From Clostridiales bacterium (lineage in GTDB: Bacteria; Bacillota; Clostridia; Saccharofermentanales; Saccharofermentanaceae), in NCBI GenBank assembly GCA_017451265.1, contig JAFSPU010000003.1, forward strand, positions 337,399-401,398: a stretch of DNA of 64,000 nt, in the 5' to 3' direction. Of the stretch, positions 36,826 to 46,430 are shown piece after piece. The notes beneath the pieces are model-generated. The model made no database searches. It worked only from the letters and a program-made list of their open reading frames with translations, and was not told where the DNA came from. Numbering within the stretch: position 1 is the first letter of the stretch; each line of letters begins with the position of its first letter. The position numbers were made by a program, and so were the translations under genes.

Positions 36826-38664
36826 TCAGATCTTATCCAGATTCTTTCCGTTAATCTCACGAAGCGTCACGCCCTTGGCCTCAAGCTTGGACTCAATTGC
36901 TTCCTGCTCCTTAGGACGCTTGATCTTCAGCGTTGTCGTCTTGATCATATCCTCTTCAGAGAATACATAGTTATGTACGATCTTGTACGAAGGCATCTTG
37001 TGGTTAACACTTCGCATCTGCTCGTCAAGGTAATCGGCTACCTTCTCGTCATCGGGATCCTTCTCCAGGCCAAGTTCTCTGCCGATAGCCGCACGGTCGA
37101 TGAGCAGCTTAGCGGAAATATCGATCTGTCCGCGGTCATTGCCTGCGCCCCAGACGAACGCCTCAGTAACGCCCTTGATTTCAGTGATCAGGGACTCGAT
37201 CTCCTCAGGGAAAGCCTTCTTACCTGAAGTAAGTACGATCATGGACTTAACACGGCCCGTGATGTGGATCGAACCCTTCCTGTCGATATAACCCATATCA
37301 CCTGTATGGAACCAACCGTTCTCATCGATGACTTCCTTAGTAGCTTCCTCGTTCTCGAAGTAACCCTTCATGACGCAGTCAGACTTGGTAATGATCTCAC
37401 CAACTACATTAGCGCCCGTCTCTTCAGTATCAATAGCAGCCGTAATTCCGATCAGCGGACGGCCTACACTTCCGTGCACATTGCATACCTCGTTCGTAAC
37501 CGAGATAACAGGCGATGTCTCCGTCAGGCCGTAACCCATGAAGAATTCGATACCGAAGTTCGTAAATGCATCAATATATCTCTTATCGATACCGGCGCCT
37601 CCGATAACTACCATTCTCATGTCACCGCCTAAGTTATCAAGGATCTCCTTGAATACCGCACGCCTTACGTCAAAGCCGCACCTTTTCAGGAACTTGGTAA
37701 CAGGCACCATTACGTTGATAAGCTTTTCCTTGCCGGAAGCCTTGATGCCCTCCTCGATCTTGGAGTAGATATTCTCGTAAAGAAGCGGCACTGAAATACA
37801 TACCTCGGGATGCCATTCCTTAAGGTTCTTAACGATATAGCGAAGGCCGTCCGAAAGGCACAGGCAGCCGCCCACATACAGGATAAAGAAGTCACATGTA
37901 TTCTCGAAAGTGTGATGCAGCGGCAGTATCGAGAACGCGCGGTCACCTGCAAATACCGGCAGCGTCTGCTGGATGCAGTACACGTTTGTGCAGATGTTTC
38001 TGTGAGTCAGGAGCACGCCCTTACTCATGGAAGTCGTACCTGAAGTAAACAGGATGATACGCGGCTCATCGGAAGCGATAGGTGTCGTCATGAAGGAGTC
38101 GTCACCCTTCTCGCGCAGGGCCTTACCCTTCTCTATAAGCTCATACAGGTCCTCGAAGCCGTCCAGGGAAAGGTCCTCACCCTTGCCGAGGCCGTCCTTG
38201 TACATGCACACGAACTTCTCGATGCAGGACTTGATGCTGCCTTCCTTCTGCTTGCCCGCGATGGAGACCATCATGGCGTGGTGCTTCTGCTGGTAGAAAA
38301 TGACCTTGGCCTGAGACCTCTCGAGCAGCGCAATGAGCTCGTCCTCGGGAAGCATTCTGTCCAGGGGCACGCCGACGCTGTCCGTGTCGAGGATGGCGTT
38401 GTAGCAAAGGTGCCACTCATAGGAGTTTGCGCCTACTACTGCGAGACGCTCGCCCTTGTACTTGCTGTTAAGGATATATGTGCCGAGGCTCTTGATGTCG
38501 TCACCGTACTCGGCGAAGGTTCTGTGGGTCTCGGATTCCTTGGGATTTCTTCTGAATATAAAAGCATCGAGAGCAGCATGCTTCTCGCAGGCACTCATCA
38601 TCAGATCGCGGATGTTCTCATGGTACTCCGCTTTATATATAGCTGTGCCGGTTATCTCGCGCAT
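36826..38664 (-). CDS. long-chain acyl-CoA synthetase (AMP-binding)
   Basis: A 612-residue ANL-family adenylating enzyme, FadD-like. The P-loop is ILFTSGTTSMSKGVLLTH, the A5 motif is YGLTETSPV, the hinge is HTGDMGYIDRKG, and the C-terminal region has ITGRVKSMIVLTSGKKAFPEEIE. It should activate fatty acids to acyl-AMP and acyl-CoA at the membrane. GGAGG lies before the ATG. It is divergent from a plsC-like gene, so the two may feed phospholipid synthesis. Fatty-acid specificity is not readable. Confidence 0.9.
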   Translation of the reverse strand: MREITGTAIYKAEYHENIRDLMMSACEKHAALDAFIFRRNPKESETHRTFAEYGDDIKSLGTYILNSKYKGERLAVVGANSYEWHLCYNAILDTDSVGVPLDRMLPEDELIALLERSQAKVIFYQQKHHAMMVSIAGKQKEGSIKSCIEKFVCMYKDGLGKGEDLSLDGFEDLYELIEKGKALREKGDDSFMTTPIASDEPRIILFTSGTTSMSKGVLLTHRNICTNVYCIQQTLPVFAGDRAFSILPLHHTFENTCDFFILYVGGCLCLSDGLRYIVKNLKEWHPEVCISVPLLYENIYSKIEEGIKASGKEKLINVMVPVTKFLKRCGFDVRRAVFKEILDNLGGDMRMVVIGGAGIDKRYIDAFTNFGIEFFMGYGLTETSPVISVTNEVCNVHGSVGRPLIGITAAIDTEETGANVVGEIITKSDCVMKGYFENEEATKEVIDENGWFHTGDMGYIDRKGSIHITGRVKSMIVLTSGKKAFPEEIESLITEIKGVTEAFVWGAGNDRGQIDISAKLLIDRAAIGRELGLEKDPDDEKVADYLDEQMRSVNHKMPSYKIVHNYVFSEEDMIKTTTLKIKRPKEQEAIESKLEAKGVTLREINGKNLDKI

Positions 38665-38724
38665 TACGACCTCCGTTCAAAACTATAAAATAATAACATT
38701 TTGATTATTTTAAGTCTATATAGT

Positions 38725-38752
38725 TTGACTTACTAATTATTATCGTTATGAT
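38725..38752 (+). promoter_or_regulatory. sigma-A promoter for the PlsC-like gene
   Basis: TTGACT (38725-38730) and TATGAT (38747-38752) lie 16 bases apart, 45 bases before the ATG at 38798. Confidence 0.65.
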
Positions 38753-38797
38753 GTATATAAGTTTCGGCTGAATTAACACTGTTACAGAGGAAATAAC

Positions 38798-39529
38798 ATG
38801 GCGGAAAACAAGGAAAAAGCTAATAAACCTGCAGATCATCATAAGCACCTTGACGAGAAGTATCCTACACCGAGAGGAATACGCGGAAACCTCGCCAAGA
38901 TCGGCTTCCTTTTCCTCACGACTATCCTGACCGACTTCAAGTGCGTCGGCAGAGATAACTTCCCCAAGAACAACCCTTATGTCGTTGCGAGTAACCACCA
39001 GTGCTTTGCTGACGGCGTGCTTATAGACAAGTGGCTTCCCCGCGGACACTTCAAGTGGATGTGCGCGCTCGTAGGAGCTGACCTCGAGACTGACTACGGT
39101 CACCTCGGCCGCCTCATCATGAAGGTAGGACGCGGCATCGCCGTTGACAGATACGGCAATCCCGTTCGCGGTCTCATCAAGGCCAAGAAAGAAGTTGAAA
39201 AGGGCAACATCTGCTTCGTCTTCCCTGAAGGAACACGTACCCATGACGGCAAGCTCGGTCCCATGAAGGACGGCGCAGCTTACATTGCGGTCAAGGCAGG
39301 CGTTCCGCTCATCCCCGTATACATCTCGGGTGCTTACCAGATCTGGCCCAGATCACAGAAGTGGCCGCACCCCTGGAAGGCTCCTTTCAAGAGAAGAAAG
39401 CTCATCATCTATGTAGGCGAGCCCATCTACGGCAAGGACCACGACAACGATGCCCACAAGGTTACCGATGCCATGAGCAAGTGGATGCATGACATGGAAG
39501 TCCTCCACATCGATCCTGACTTAGGCTGA
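38798..39529 (+). CDS. plsC: 1-acyl-sn-glycerol-3-phosphate acyltransferase
   Basis: A 243-residue PlsC-like acyltransferase. The catalytic H-x4-D motif is in ASNHQCFADGVL, the second block is GRGIAVDRYGNP, and the third is FPEGTRTHDGKLG. A charged N-terminus of about 40 residues precedes a hydrophobic segment. The usual role is acylation of lysophosphatidate to phosphatidate on the membrane. It has its own promoter and AGAGGAAAT before the ATG. Divergence from an acyl-CoA synthetase supports a lipid role. Confidence 0.9.
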   Translation: MAENKEKANKPADHHKHLDEKYPTPRGIRGNLAKIGFLFLTTILTDFKCVGRDNFPKNNPYVVASNHQCFADGVLIDKWLPRGHFKWMCALVGADLETDYGHLGRLIMKVGRGIAVDRYGNPVRGLIKAKKEVEKGNICFVFPEGTRTHDGKLGPMKDGAAYIAVKAGVPLIPVYISGAYQIWPRSQKWPHPWKAPFKRRKLIIYVGEPIYGKDHDNDAHKVTDAMSKWMHDMEVLHIDPDLG

Positions 39530-39623
39530 TAATTTAAAGTTTTATTTACATATAGTTTTAAACTTTACCTCCTGCGAGTTGTTATTATTAAAGAAGATAC
39601 ATAACTCTCACGGAGGTATTTAT

Positions 39624-40556
39624 ATGGAAGACAAGATGCGTCTGGTAACCAGAAGTGATTTTGACGGTTTGGTATGTGCGATGCTTTTTAGAGAACTCGA
39701 TGTCATTGGCGATATCAAATTCGTTCATCCTAAGGATGTCCAGGACGGCAAGGTAGAACTGTCCAGCAATGACATTACTACTAACCTACCTTTCGATCCC
39801 AGAGTAGGAATCGCATTTGACCACCACGAGAGTGAGCTTTCACGTAACGACATGGAAGCCATCAAGGAACAGTATATCTGCTATGTAGCGAAGTCCGCTG
39901 CACGTGTTGTTTATGATTACTACGGCGGTGCCGATACTTTCAAGACAGTAACTACTGAGATCATGGAAGCAGTTGATAAGGGTGACAGCGCCGACTTCAC
40001 TGCAGACGAGATCCTTAACCCGAAGGACTGGGTACTCATGAACTTCCTCATGGACGCAAGAACCGGCTTAGGCCGTTTCCATAACTTCAGGATCTCCAAC
40101 TACGACCTCATGATGGAGCTCATCACCTACTGCACCAACCACACCATCGAAGAAGTCCTCGCACTTCCCGATGTTAAGGAGCGTGTGGATCTTTACTTCG
40201 AGCAACAGGAGCTGTTCAAGCAGCAGCTTAAGGACACAGTCGTAATTCACGATAAGGTTGCAGTCATCGACTTAAGACCTCTGGAGACTATCTACGCAGG
40301 CAACCGCTTCATGGTATATGCCATGTGGCCTGAGGTAGAGATGAGCGTACATGTTGCGTGGGGCTTTAAGAAGCAGAACACGGCTGTCATGATCGGTAAG
40401 TCGATCATCAACAAGGCAGGAACTCTTGACATCGGTCAGCTCTGTCTGGACTACGGCGGCGGCGGACATCCGAACGCCGGTACATGTCAGCTTGACAACG
40501 ACAAGGTAGACGATATCCTCCCTGACATCATCGCCATGCTGAACACTCACCCGTAA
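39624..40556 (+). CDS. DHH/DHHA1 family phosphoesterase
   Basis: A 310-residue DHH protein. The metal ligands are visible in RSDFDGLVCA and in the DHH box FDHHESE; the DHHA1 substrate-binding loop is DYGGGGHPNAGTC near the C-terminus. Related proteins are exopolyphosphatases, oligoribonucleases or cyclic dinucleotide-product phosphodiesterases. The ATG at 39624 follows CGGAGGT. An EAL-domain gene begins 24 bases downstream, which favours a role in nucleotide second-messenger turnover, though the substrate is not proven. Confidence 0.8.
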   Translation: MEDKMRLVTRSDFDGLVCAMLFRELDVIGDIKFVHPKDVQDGKVELSSNDITTNLPFDPRVGIAFDHHESELSRNDMEAIKEQYICYVAKSAARVVYDYYGGADTFKTVTTEIMEAVDKGDSADFTADEILNPKDWVLMNFLMDARTGLGRFHNFRISNYDLMMELITYCTNHTIEEVLALPDVKERVDLYFEQQELFKQQLKDTVVIHDKVAVIDLRPLETIYAGNRFMVYAMWPEVEMSVHVAWGFKKQNTAVMIGKSIINKAGTLDIGQLCLDYGGGGHPNAGTCQLDNDKVDDILPDIIAMLNTHP

Positions 40557-40580
40557 AATAAAACCTACAAGCGGTGATCA

Positions 40581-42515
40581 ATGGATTTATATTATTGCCT
40601 GACATTTACATTCTCGCTGGCTGCGACACTTATTTGCCTTTCTGACTTCTGTTTCGTTAAGGTACAAAATACGATGGGCAAGACCCAGAACAAGTTCTTC
40701 GTTATCCTACTCTGGATAGTCGCTCTTAACGGGATATGTACCACTTTGTCAGGCTTTTATTCTATCTACGCCGATAAATCCGAGCTCGCCTTATATGTTA
40801 TCGATCAGGCGAGGTATTTTTACTTCGTAATCCACACGGCACTCGCACCTGTATTCTTCTTCTACATCTCACATGTGTGCGGCGTCGTCTTCAGATCGAA
40901 CTCAAACAAGAAGAAATACATCTACTACAGTATCCTCATAATATGCGAGGCACTCGTAATAACGAACCCCCTCACCAACTGGGTCTACTACCGTGACGAG
41001 AACAACGTGTTCACGCGTAACTGGGGCGAGGCGGTAATCTACCTTGTATCCGCGTTCTTCCTTTTCCTGTCATTCAAGTACCTCTACACTTCCTGGGGCG
41101 CACTTAACACCAAGAGAAGAAGCGGTCTTCTCATGTTCCTGGGCATCACGCTCACGGGCATCGTGGCGCAGCTTCTTAACCCGGATCTGAAGGTGGAGCT
41201 TTTCGCTGAGGCGATCGGTCTTACAGGCGTCATGATGATCATCGAGAACGAGGACGACAGGATCGACATCGAGACCGGCCTTTATAACCGTCAGGCCTTC
41301 ATTCTTGACCTCGGCGGCTACTTTGCCAACAAAACTCACCTGCACGCGATCAGCTTGAGGATCAACACACCCGAGATCATCTCGCGCAAAAGCGGCGTGG
41401 CTAACCGAGAGCTTGCTGAGAAAAAGGTAGCGGAGTACCTCGAGACCATCCATAAGAAATACAACATCTACAAGCTCGGACGAAGGACGTTCGTGCTCGT
41501 CGCTTTCGGCTTAAATGACGATGAGGCATATGACATCGCATCCAGGATCCATTTGAGATTCGACAAGCCCTGGCAGCTCGTCGACACTTTGGTACTGCTG
41601 GAGTCTTCCCTCCTCGTGGCCAAGATCCCGGAGCAGATCGAGAACCTTAACGACGCGCTATACATGTTCGAGAGCTTCCAGCCCGACGACAACAAGAAGA
41701 TCCTGTCAGGCTCAGACCTCGATTCCATCCTGAGGGGCTCGGCCATTGAGAAAGCTATTTCCAACGGTCTCGCAGACGGCAAGTTCGAGGTATACTATCA
41801 GCCTACTTACTCCATCGACGGCAAGACTCTGCACGGCGCCGAGGCTCTCGTACGACTGCATGATGACGAGATGGGTATGCTGTACCCCGACGAGTTCATT
41901 CCTGTGGCCGAAAACATCGGTCTTATCGACGCCATCGATGACTTCGTTCTCATGGATGTATGTAAGATGATCAAGGACGAGAATCTTGACAAGATCGTCG
42001 ACTGCATTAATGTAAACCTCTCCGTTATCCAGCTGATGAAGTCAGGATTCGTAGAGCATATTAACGGCATAGTAGAGATGAGCGGAGTAGATAAGAAGTT
42101 CATCAACTTCGAGGTTACCGAGTCCATCTCGGCAGCGAGCTATGAGCTTATGAATTCCACCATCAATTCACTTAAAGATGAGGGCTTCCTCTTCTCCATG
42201 GATGACTACGGCACCGGCTACTCCAACATGAAGGCTCTGGCCTCCATGCACCTTGACTGCATCAAGATCGACAAGAGTATCCTCTGGGAAGCCGAAAAGA
42301 GCAAACTGGGCTACATCATCCTTGAAAACTGCGTGCGCATAATCCACCAGATGAATCTGGATATTCTGGTGGAAGGCGTTGAAACAGAAGCGCAGATCGA
42401 GCTGCTGCGTCCTCTCGGAGTTAAGTACCTGCAGGGCTACTACTTCAGCAAGCCCGTTCCGAAGGCTGACTTCCTTAAGATCGTGAGGGAGAGCGATACT
42501 CAAAGCAAAGCATAG
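40581..42515 (+). CDS. membrane EAL-domain protein with degenerate GGDEF
   Basis: A 644-residue signalling protein. Residues 1-220 hold about seven hydrophobic segments, a 7TM sensor layout. Residues 225-375 look like a GGDEF domain in which the signature is replaced by G300-R-R-T-F304, so cyclase activity is unlikely. The EAL phosphodiesterase domain is complete: EAL at 421-423, NVNLS, FEVTES, DDYGTGYS, KIDKS, VEGVET and LQGYYFSKP. It probably hydrolyses c-di-GMP to pGpG, which the DHH enzyme just upstream could then degrade. Its 3' end overlaps the convergent phosphatase gene by 41 bases. Confidence 0.9.
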   Translation: MDLYYCLTFTFSLAATLICLSDFCFVKVQNTMGKTQNKFFVILLWIVALNGICTTLSGFYSIYADKSELALYVIDQARYFYFVIHTALAPVFFFYISHVCGVVFRSNSNKKKYIYYSILIICEALVITNPLTNWVYYRDENNVFTRNWGEAVIYLVSAFFLFLSFKYLYTSWGALNTKRRSGLLMFLGITLTGIVAQLLNPDLKVELFAEAIGLTGVMMIIENEDDRIDIETGLYNRQAFILDLGGYFANKTHLHAISLRINTPEIISRKSGVANRELAEKKVAEYLETIHKKYNIYKLGRRTFVLVAFGLNDDEAYDIASRIHLRFDKPWQLVDTLVLLESSLLVAKIPEQIENLNDALYMFESFQPDDNKKILSGSDLDSILRGSAIEKAISNGLADGKFEVYYQPTYSIDGKTLHGAEALVRLHDDEMGMLYPDEFIPVAENIGLIDAIDDFVLMDVCKMIKDENLDKIVDCINVNLSVIQLMKSGFVEHINGIVEMSGVDKKFINFEVTESISAASYELMNSTINSLKDEGFLFSMDDYGTGYSNMKALASMHLDCIKIDKSILWEAEKSKLGYIILENCVRIIHQMNLDILVEGVETEAQIELLRPLGVKYLQGYYFSKPVPKADFLKIVRESDTQSKA

Positions 42516-44196
42516 TCAGATCATCGAACTGCTCAGCTTCATTCACAAACTCATCAACTGACTTTCTTACATGCTTAAGTATCTGCTCCGGTATAGCATC
42601 CGGAGTTTTATTAAGTGCCTGGATCATTCTGTCCATACCGAACAGATTCTCATCATGGTCAGTGGCCTCAGGAACACCGTCGGTATAAAGGAAGATCTTA
42701 TCTCCGGGCTTAAGCTGAATCTCGTAGTCGGTATACGTCATTCCTGCCTCATAGCCGATTACCATGCCGTGGCGATCCTTATAGATCTCGAAGGCATCTC
42801 CCTGCTTCAGGACAGGATACTCGTGTCCTGCATTAGACGCGATGAGCTTACCTGTGGAGATCTCCAGGATACCGATCCATACGGTAACGAACATCTCTTC
42901 CTTGTTATTCGCACAGATAGCATCATTGGTGATCGTAAGTATCTCGGCGGGAGACTTACCCATCTTGGCGTAGTTAGCGAGGATAATCTTCGAAGCCATC
43001 ATGAAAAGAGCCGCGGGAACGCCCTTACCGGATACATCTGCCATTACCATGCACAGGTGATCATTATCTATAAGGAAGTAGTCGTAGAAGTCACCTCCGA
43101 CCTCCTTGGCGGGATCCATGGTGGCATAGATATCGAACTCTGGTCTGTCGGGGAACGCCGGGAAGATATGCGGGAGCATGGCAGCCTGTATCCTTGTGGC
43201 AACAGACAGCTCCGTGCTGATACGCTCCTTCTCAGCCGTAACAGACGCAAGGTTATCGATATATCCTGTCATATCCTTCTCCATGTCTGCCATGGTAAGG
43301 TACAGATCCTCAATCTCATCACCGGTGCGTATATTAAGCTTGGAAAAATGATCCGTCTCCCTCACACCGTTCTTCTTATCAGCGGTATATGCTTCAGCAG
43401 CGTCAGCTATCTGATTAAGAGGAGTAACCAGTGTCTTCTTGATACGATTGAGGATCCGGAAGAGCATTATTGCCATTACTGCAAGAAGAACAACCGTAAT
43501 CTGGATAACATATACCTTCATGCCGGCCCAGATATTATCAATGGTAAGATCCGCAAGCACAAAGTAAGCCACATTGCCATCAGGATCGTGAACAGGATAA
43601 CCTACAGTACACATCCAGCCGTAAGCTTCGGTATTATCGATATCATAGAGCATTCCCTTACCGTCCCAGTTAAGGAATCTGTTCAGTTCTTTATCGGCAA
43701 TAGGCTCCCAGTCTCCGGGGTAACGTCTGTCTACAGTATCGGGATCAGCAATATAAACAAGAGATCTTGTGCCTTCATCATACATACCGATATAGAGATC
43801 GGCTATCTCTTCTGATCTGCAGTACTGGGGGAGCATATGTATAAGAATGTCATACATCTCTGAACTCTGTTCATCCTCGTAGAACGCTCTGTATTCATCT
43901 GTTCCGATAAGCTCTCTTTGCTCATCCGTAAGGCTCCTGTATTTTCCCATGATGCTTGATGCAAGGAGAGCTGTATCCGTTCCTCTGTTGGCAGACTGAG
44001 CTGCTACTCTCGTCATATTGAATGCATGACTTATATACTGCTTTGTAAGCGAATAGCTGTACAGACCAAGACCTGTAATCAGAAGACCGAGGCCAAGGAA
44101 AATACAATTCATCAGCATGCCGCGGAAAGTCTTAGCCTGAAGAGAGTGTTGCTTTCTCTCCAAGGCGCTCATTTCTCTTACGGATTTACTTTTCAT
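42475..44196 (-). CDS. PP2C/SpoIIE-family serine phosphatase, RsbU/RsbP-like sensor
   Basis: A 573-residue membrane phosphatase. A first helix near residues 25-50, an extracytoplasmic sensor region, a second helix near 230-255 and a HAMP segment precede a coiled coil and a SpoIIE domain. Metal-binding blocks are DPAKEVGGDFYDYF, MVMADVSGKGVPAALFM, FLYTDGVPEA and FDDLTML. The ATG at 44196 follows GGGGGA; a frame extending to 44223 lacks a ribosome site. Such enzymes activate anti-anti-sigma factors, but no rsbV/rsbW is in the window. Confidence 0.88.
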   Translation of the reverse strand: MKSKSVREMSALERKQHSLQAKTFRGMLMNCIFLGLGLLITGLGLYSYSLTKQYISHAFNMTRVAAQSANRGTDTALLASSIMGKYRSLTDEQRELIGTDEYRAFYEDEQSSEMYDILIHMLPQYCRSEEIADLYIGMYDEGTRSLVYIADPDTVDRRYPGDWEPIADKELNRFLNWDGKGMLYDIDNTEAYGWMCTVGYPVHDPDGNVAYFVLADLTIDNIWAGMKVYVIQITVVLLAVMAIMLFRILNRIKKTLVTPLNQIADAAEAYTADKKNGVRETDHFSKLNIRTGDEIEDLYLTMADMEKDMTGYIDNLASVTAEKERISTELSVATRIQAAMLPHIFPAFPDRPEFDIYATMDPAKEVGGDFYDYFLIDNDHLCMVMADVSGKGVPAALFMMASKIILANYAKMGKSPAEILTITNDAICANNKEEMFVTVWIGILEISTGKLIASNAGHEYPVLKQGDAFEIYKDRHGMVIGYEAGMTYTDYEIQLKPGDKIFLYTDGVPEATDHDENLFGMDRMIQALNKTPDAIPEQILKHVRKSVDEFVNEAEQFDDLTMLCFEYRSPSRS

Positions 44197-44278
44197 AATT
44201 CCCCCAAATATGCCATAAACCAATTAACCCACTATCTATTATAATATATTTTGCTATTAAGCCGATGAGGTAATAACT

Positions 44279-46177
44279 ATGAAAAAGAAAAAGATCACAG
44301 CTTTGCTGTTGGCGGTAATGCTCATGGCAAGCGCCTGCAGCAACACTTCTACGGTCGAGACCGCGCTCGAAACTGCCGGCGAGACCGCTGAAACCGCGCA
44401 GACAGAGGAAACTGCTGACGAGACTGTTTATGAAGCTGACATTGCCGACTACACAGGCATGACAGCCGATGAGATCGTGGCCTCTCTCACGCTTGAGCAG
44501 AAGGCAGCCCAGATGGTTCAGGGCGCGCTCTACAACGTGGATTACGATGACATGGAAGAGTACGGCTACGGCTCCGTATTAAGCCATTACGGCATGTTCC
44601 CCGAGCTGTCGGTATCCGAGTGGAGATCCATCACTGACGACTACCAGGACGCGGCTCTGGCATCAGACGCAGGCATCCCGATGCTCTACGGCAACGACAG
44701 TGTGCACGGCGTCAACTTCACTAGCGGATGCGTCATCTTCCCTCACAACATCAATATCGGTGCCGCCAATGACCCCGAGCTCACAGAAGAGTACGGCGCC
44801 ATAGTGGGCAGCGAGATGATACACGCGGCGCAGATCTTTAATTTCGCGCCTGTCGTTAACAACTGCATCGACCCGCGCTGGGGCAGAACCTATGAGTGCT
44901 ACTCGTCCGAGTTCGACCTGTGCGACTCCATGGCCACAGCCTTCATCACAGGCCAGCTTTCCGAGGGCGTTATAGTCTGCCCCAAGCACTTCTTTGCCGA
45001 GGGCTACGTCGTTTACGGCACGGGCGAAAATTCTGACGGCGTCAACCGCCTCATCGACAGAGGCGACTCACAGCCCACGCAGGAGCAGATCGACGAGTGC
45101 CTTGCGGTGTACCGGCACATGATCGAGCTTGGCGCGCAGACCATCATGATCTCCCACACCTCCATGTGGGGCACCAAGATGCACGAGAACGCCGAATATA
45201 TCCAAATGCTTAAGAACGACTTCGGCTTCGAGGGCTTCATCATCTCCGACTGGGATTCCATCGAGAAGTGCTCCGGCTCCAACCTGTACGAGAACGTCTG
45301 CCTCGCCATCAACGCAGGCATCGACATGCTCATGGAGGCAGGCAACTACGAGGAAGCACGCCAGTGCATCGTGGAGGCCGTACAGAACGGAGACATCACT
45401 GAGGAGCGCGTTAATGACGCAGTAAGAAGGATCATTCAGGTTAAGCTTGATGTGGGCCTCTTCGACGACCCTTACATCGAGAACTTCGACACCACTTACG
45501 AGTTCAACTCAGACCGCTCACATGAGGTCGCAAGACTTCTGGCTGCTGAGTCCATCGTCCCGATGAAGCTCGGTGATCATGCCACCATCGAGCCCGGCAT
45601 GAGAGTGCTGGTAATGGGACCTGCAGCAGACGACACAGGTGTTCTGTGCGGCGGCTGGACATACGGCTGGGAAGGAGCTGCTGACAGCGACCTTGGCTAC
45701 CGTGCCATCCCAGAGGGCGTAACCATCCTTGACGGTCTCGAGGCTGCAGCTGATGAGATCGGCTTCGAAGTTGTAACCGATCCTGACATTGCTGATTCAT
45801 GTGATCTCGTTATCCTCTGCGTAGGCGAGTATCCGTATGCAGAGTGGGACGGCGATACACCTTCGCTCTCCATCACAGGCGGCTCACAGACGCTCGACGG
45901 AAACAGACAGGCTATCGATGAGGCGGCAGATCTTGACCTGCCTGTCGTCACACTCGTAGTCGCTGGCCGTAACATGATCGTTGAAGATTATATCGACGAG
46001 TGGGATTCCTGCTACTTCTGCTACCTGCCGGGTTCCGAGGGCGGTAACGGCATCGCTGACATCTTGGTCGGCAACATGCCCATGACAGGCACACTGCCCA
46101 TGCCTTACTACACTTCAGAGGACGACATCGGCACGGACAATTACCTGCACGGCGTCGGCTGGAGCGCAGCAAACTAA
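44279..46177 (+). CDS. glycoside hydrolase family 3 lipoprotein (beta-glucosidase/exoglucanase)
   Basis: A 632-residue surface lipoprotein. The signal peptide ends in the lipobox ASAC with C20, followed by about 35 residues rich in E, T and A. The GH3 TIM-barrel has the nucleophile D324 in FIISDWDS and the sugar-binding KHFFAEG and CIDPRWGRTYE; a C-terminal alpha/beta domain follows with VLVMGPAADDTG and YLPGSEGG. The layout resembles plant and bacterial beta-1,3/1,4 exoglucanases. It probably releases glucose from beta-glucans outside the cell. It has GAGG before the ATG and no linked transporter. Confidence 0.9.
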   Translation: MKKKKITALLLAVMLMASACSNTSTVETALETAGETAETAQTEETADETVYEADIADYTGMTADEIVASLTLEQKAAQMVQGALYNVDYDDMEEYGYGSVLSHYGMFPELSVSEWRSITDDYQDAALASDAGIPMLYGNDSVHGVNFTSGCVIFPHNINIGAANDPELTEEYGAIVGSEMIHAAQIFNFAPVVNNCIDPRWGRTYECYSSEFDLCDSMATAFITGQLSEGVIVCPKHFFAEGYVVYGTGENSDGVNRLIDRGDSQPTQEQIDECLAVYRHMIELGAQTIMISHTSMWGTKMHENAEYIQMLKNDFGFEGFIISDWDSIEKCSGSNLYENVCLAINAGIDMLMEAGNYEEARQCIVEAVQNGDITEERVNDAVRRIIQVKLDVGLFDDPYIENFDTTYEFNSDRSHEVARLLAAESIVPMKLGDHATIEPGMRVLVMGPAADDTGVLCGGWTYGWEGAADSDLGYRAIPEGVTILDGLEAAADEIGFEVVTDPDIADSCDLVILCVGEYPYAEWDGDTPSLSITGGSQTLDGNRQAIDEAADLDLPVVTLVVAGRNMIVEDYIDEWDSCYFCYLPGSEGGNGIADILVGNMPMTGTLPMPYYTSEDDIGTDNYLHGVGWSAAN

Positions 46178-46179
46178 GG

Positions 46180-46424
46180 CGCAGTTACTGCACTTGTAGT
46201 TACAGAGGCCCGTGACAGACCACTGCACGCTCTCTTTAAAGCGCGCGGGATAGAAACGGTACTGCTGAATCGGAAGCAGTTCCCTCTGTCCCGGCGCGAC
46301 GCGCGTGATATAGCCTTTTCGTTCCCACTGGGGACTGGATGGCATACGGCAGCTGTTTCCAGCCTCTGAAAGCATAAACGGGAGTCAGGATGTAGCATCT
46401 GATGTCATCATGACCTAACTTCAT
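46180..46424 (-). pseudogene. decayed radical SAM gene fragment
   Basis: No intact reading frame, but two minus-strand frames join into a recognisable N-terminus. Frame one (46424 to about 46317) reads MKLGHDDIRCYILTPVYAF and on to GWKQLPYA; after an internal loss and frame change near 46317, frame two reads GYITRV, then YRFYPARFKESVQWSVTG and the cluster motif CNYKCSNC (46181-46204). This order is that of peptide-maturase-like radical SAM proteins of Clostridia, from memory. Homology stops just beside the GH3 stop codon. It is a truncated, frameshifted remnant. Confidence 0.7.
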
Positions 46425-46430
46425 GTATTG

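Noticed and set aside
42571-43815. A 414-codon plus-strand open frame
   Set aside because: It lies wholly antisense to the PP2C gene, whose domains are intact, and its translation has no family pattern. Similar antisense frames at 16792-17646, 48463-49485, 49824-50642 and 52365-53192 were dropped for the same reason.
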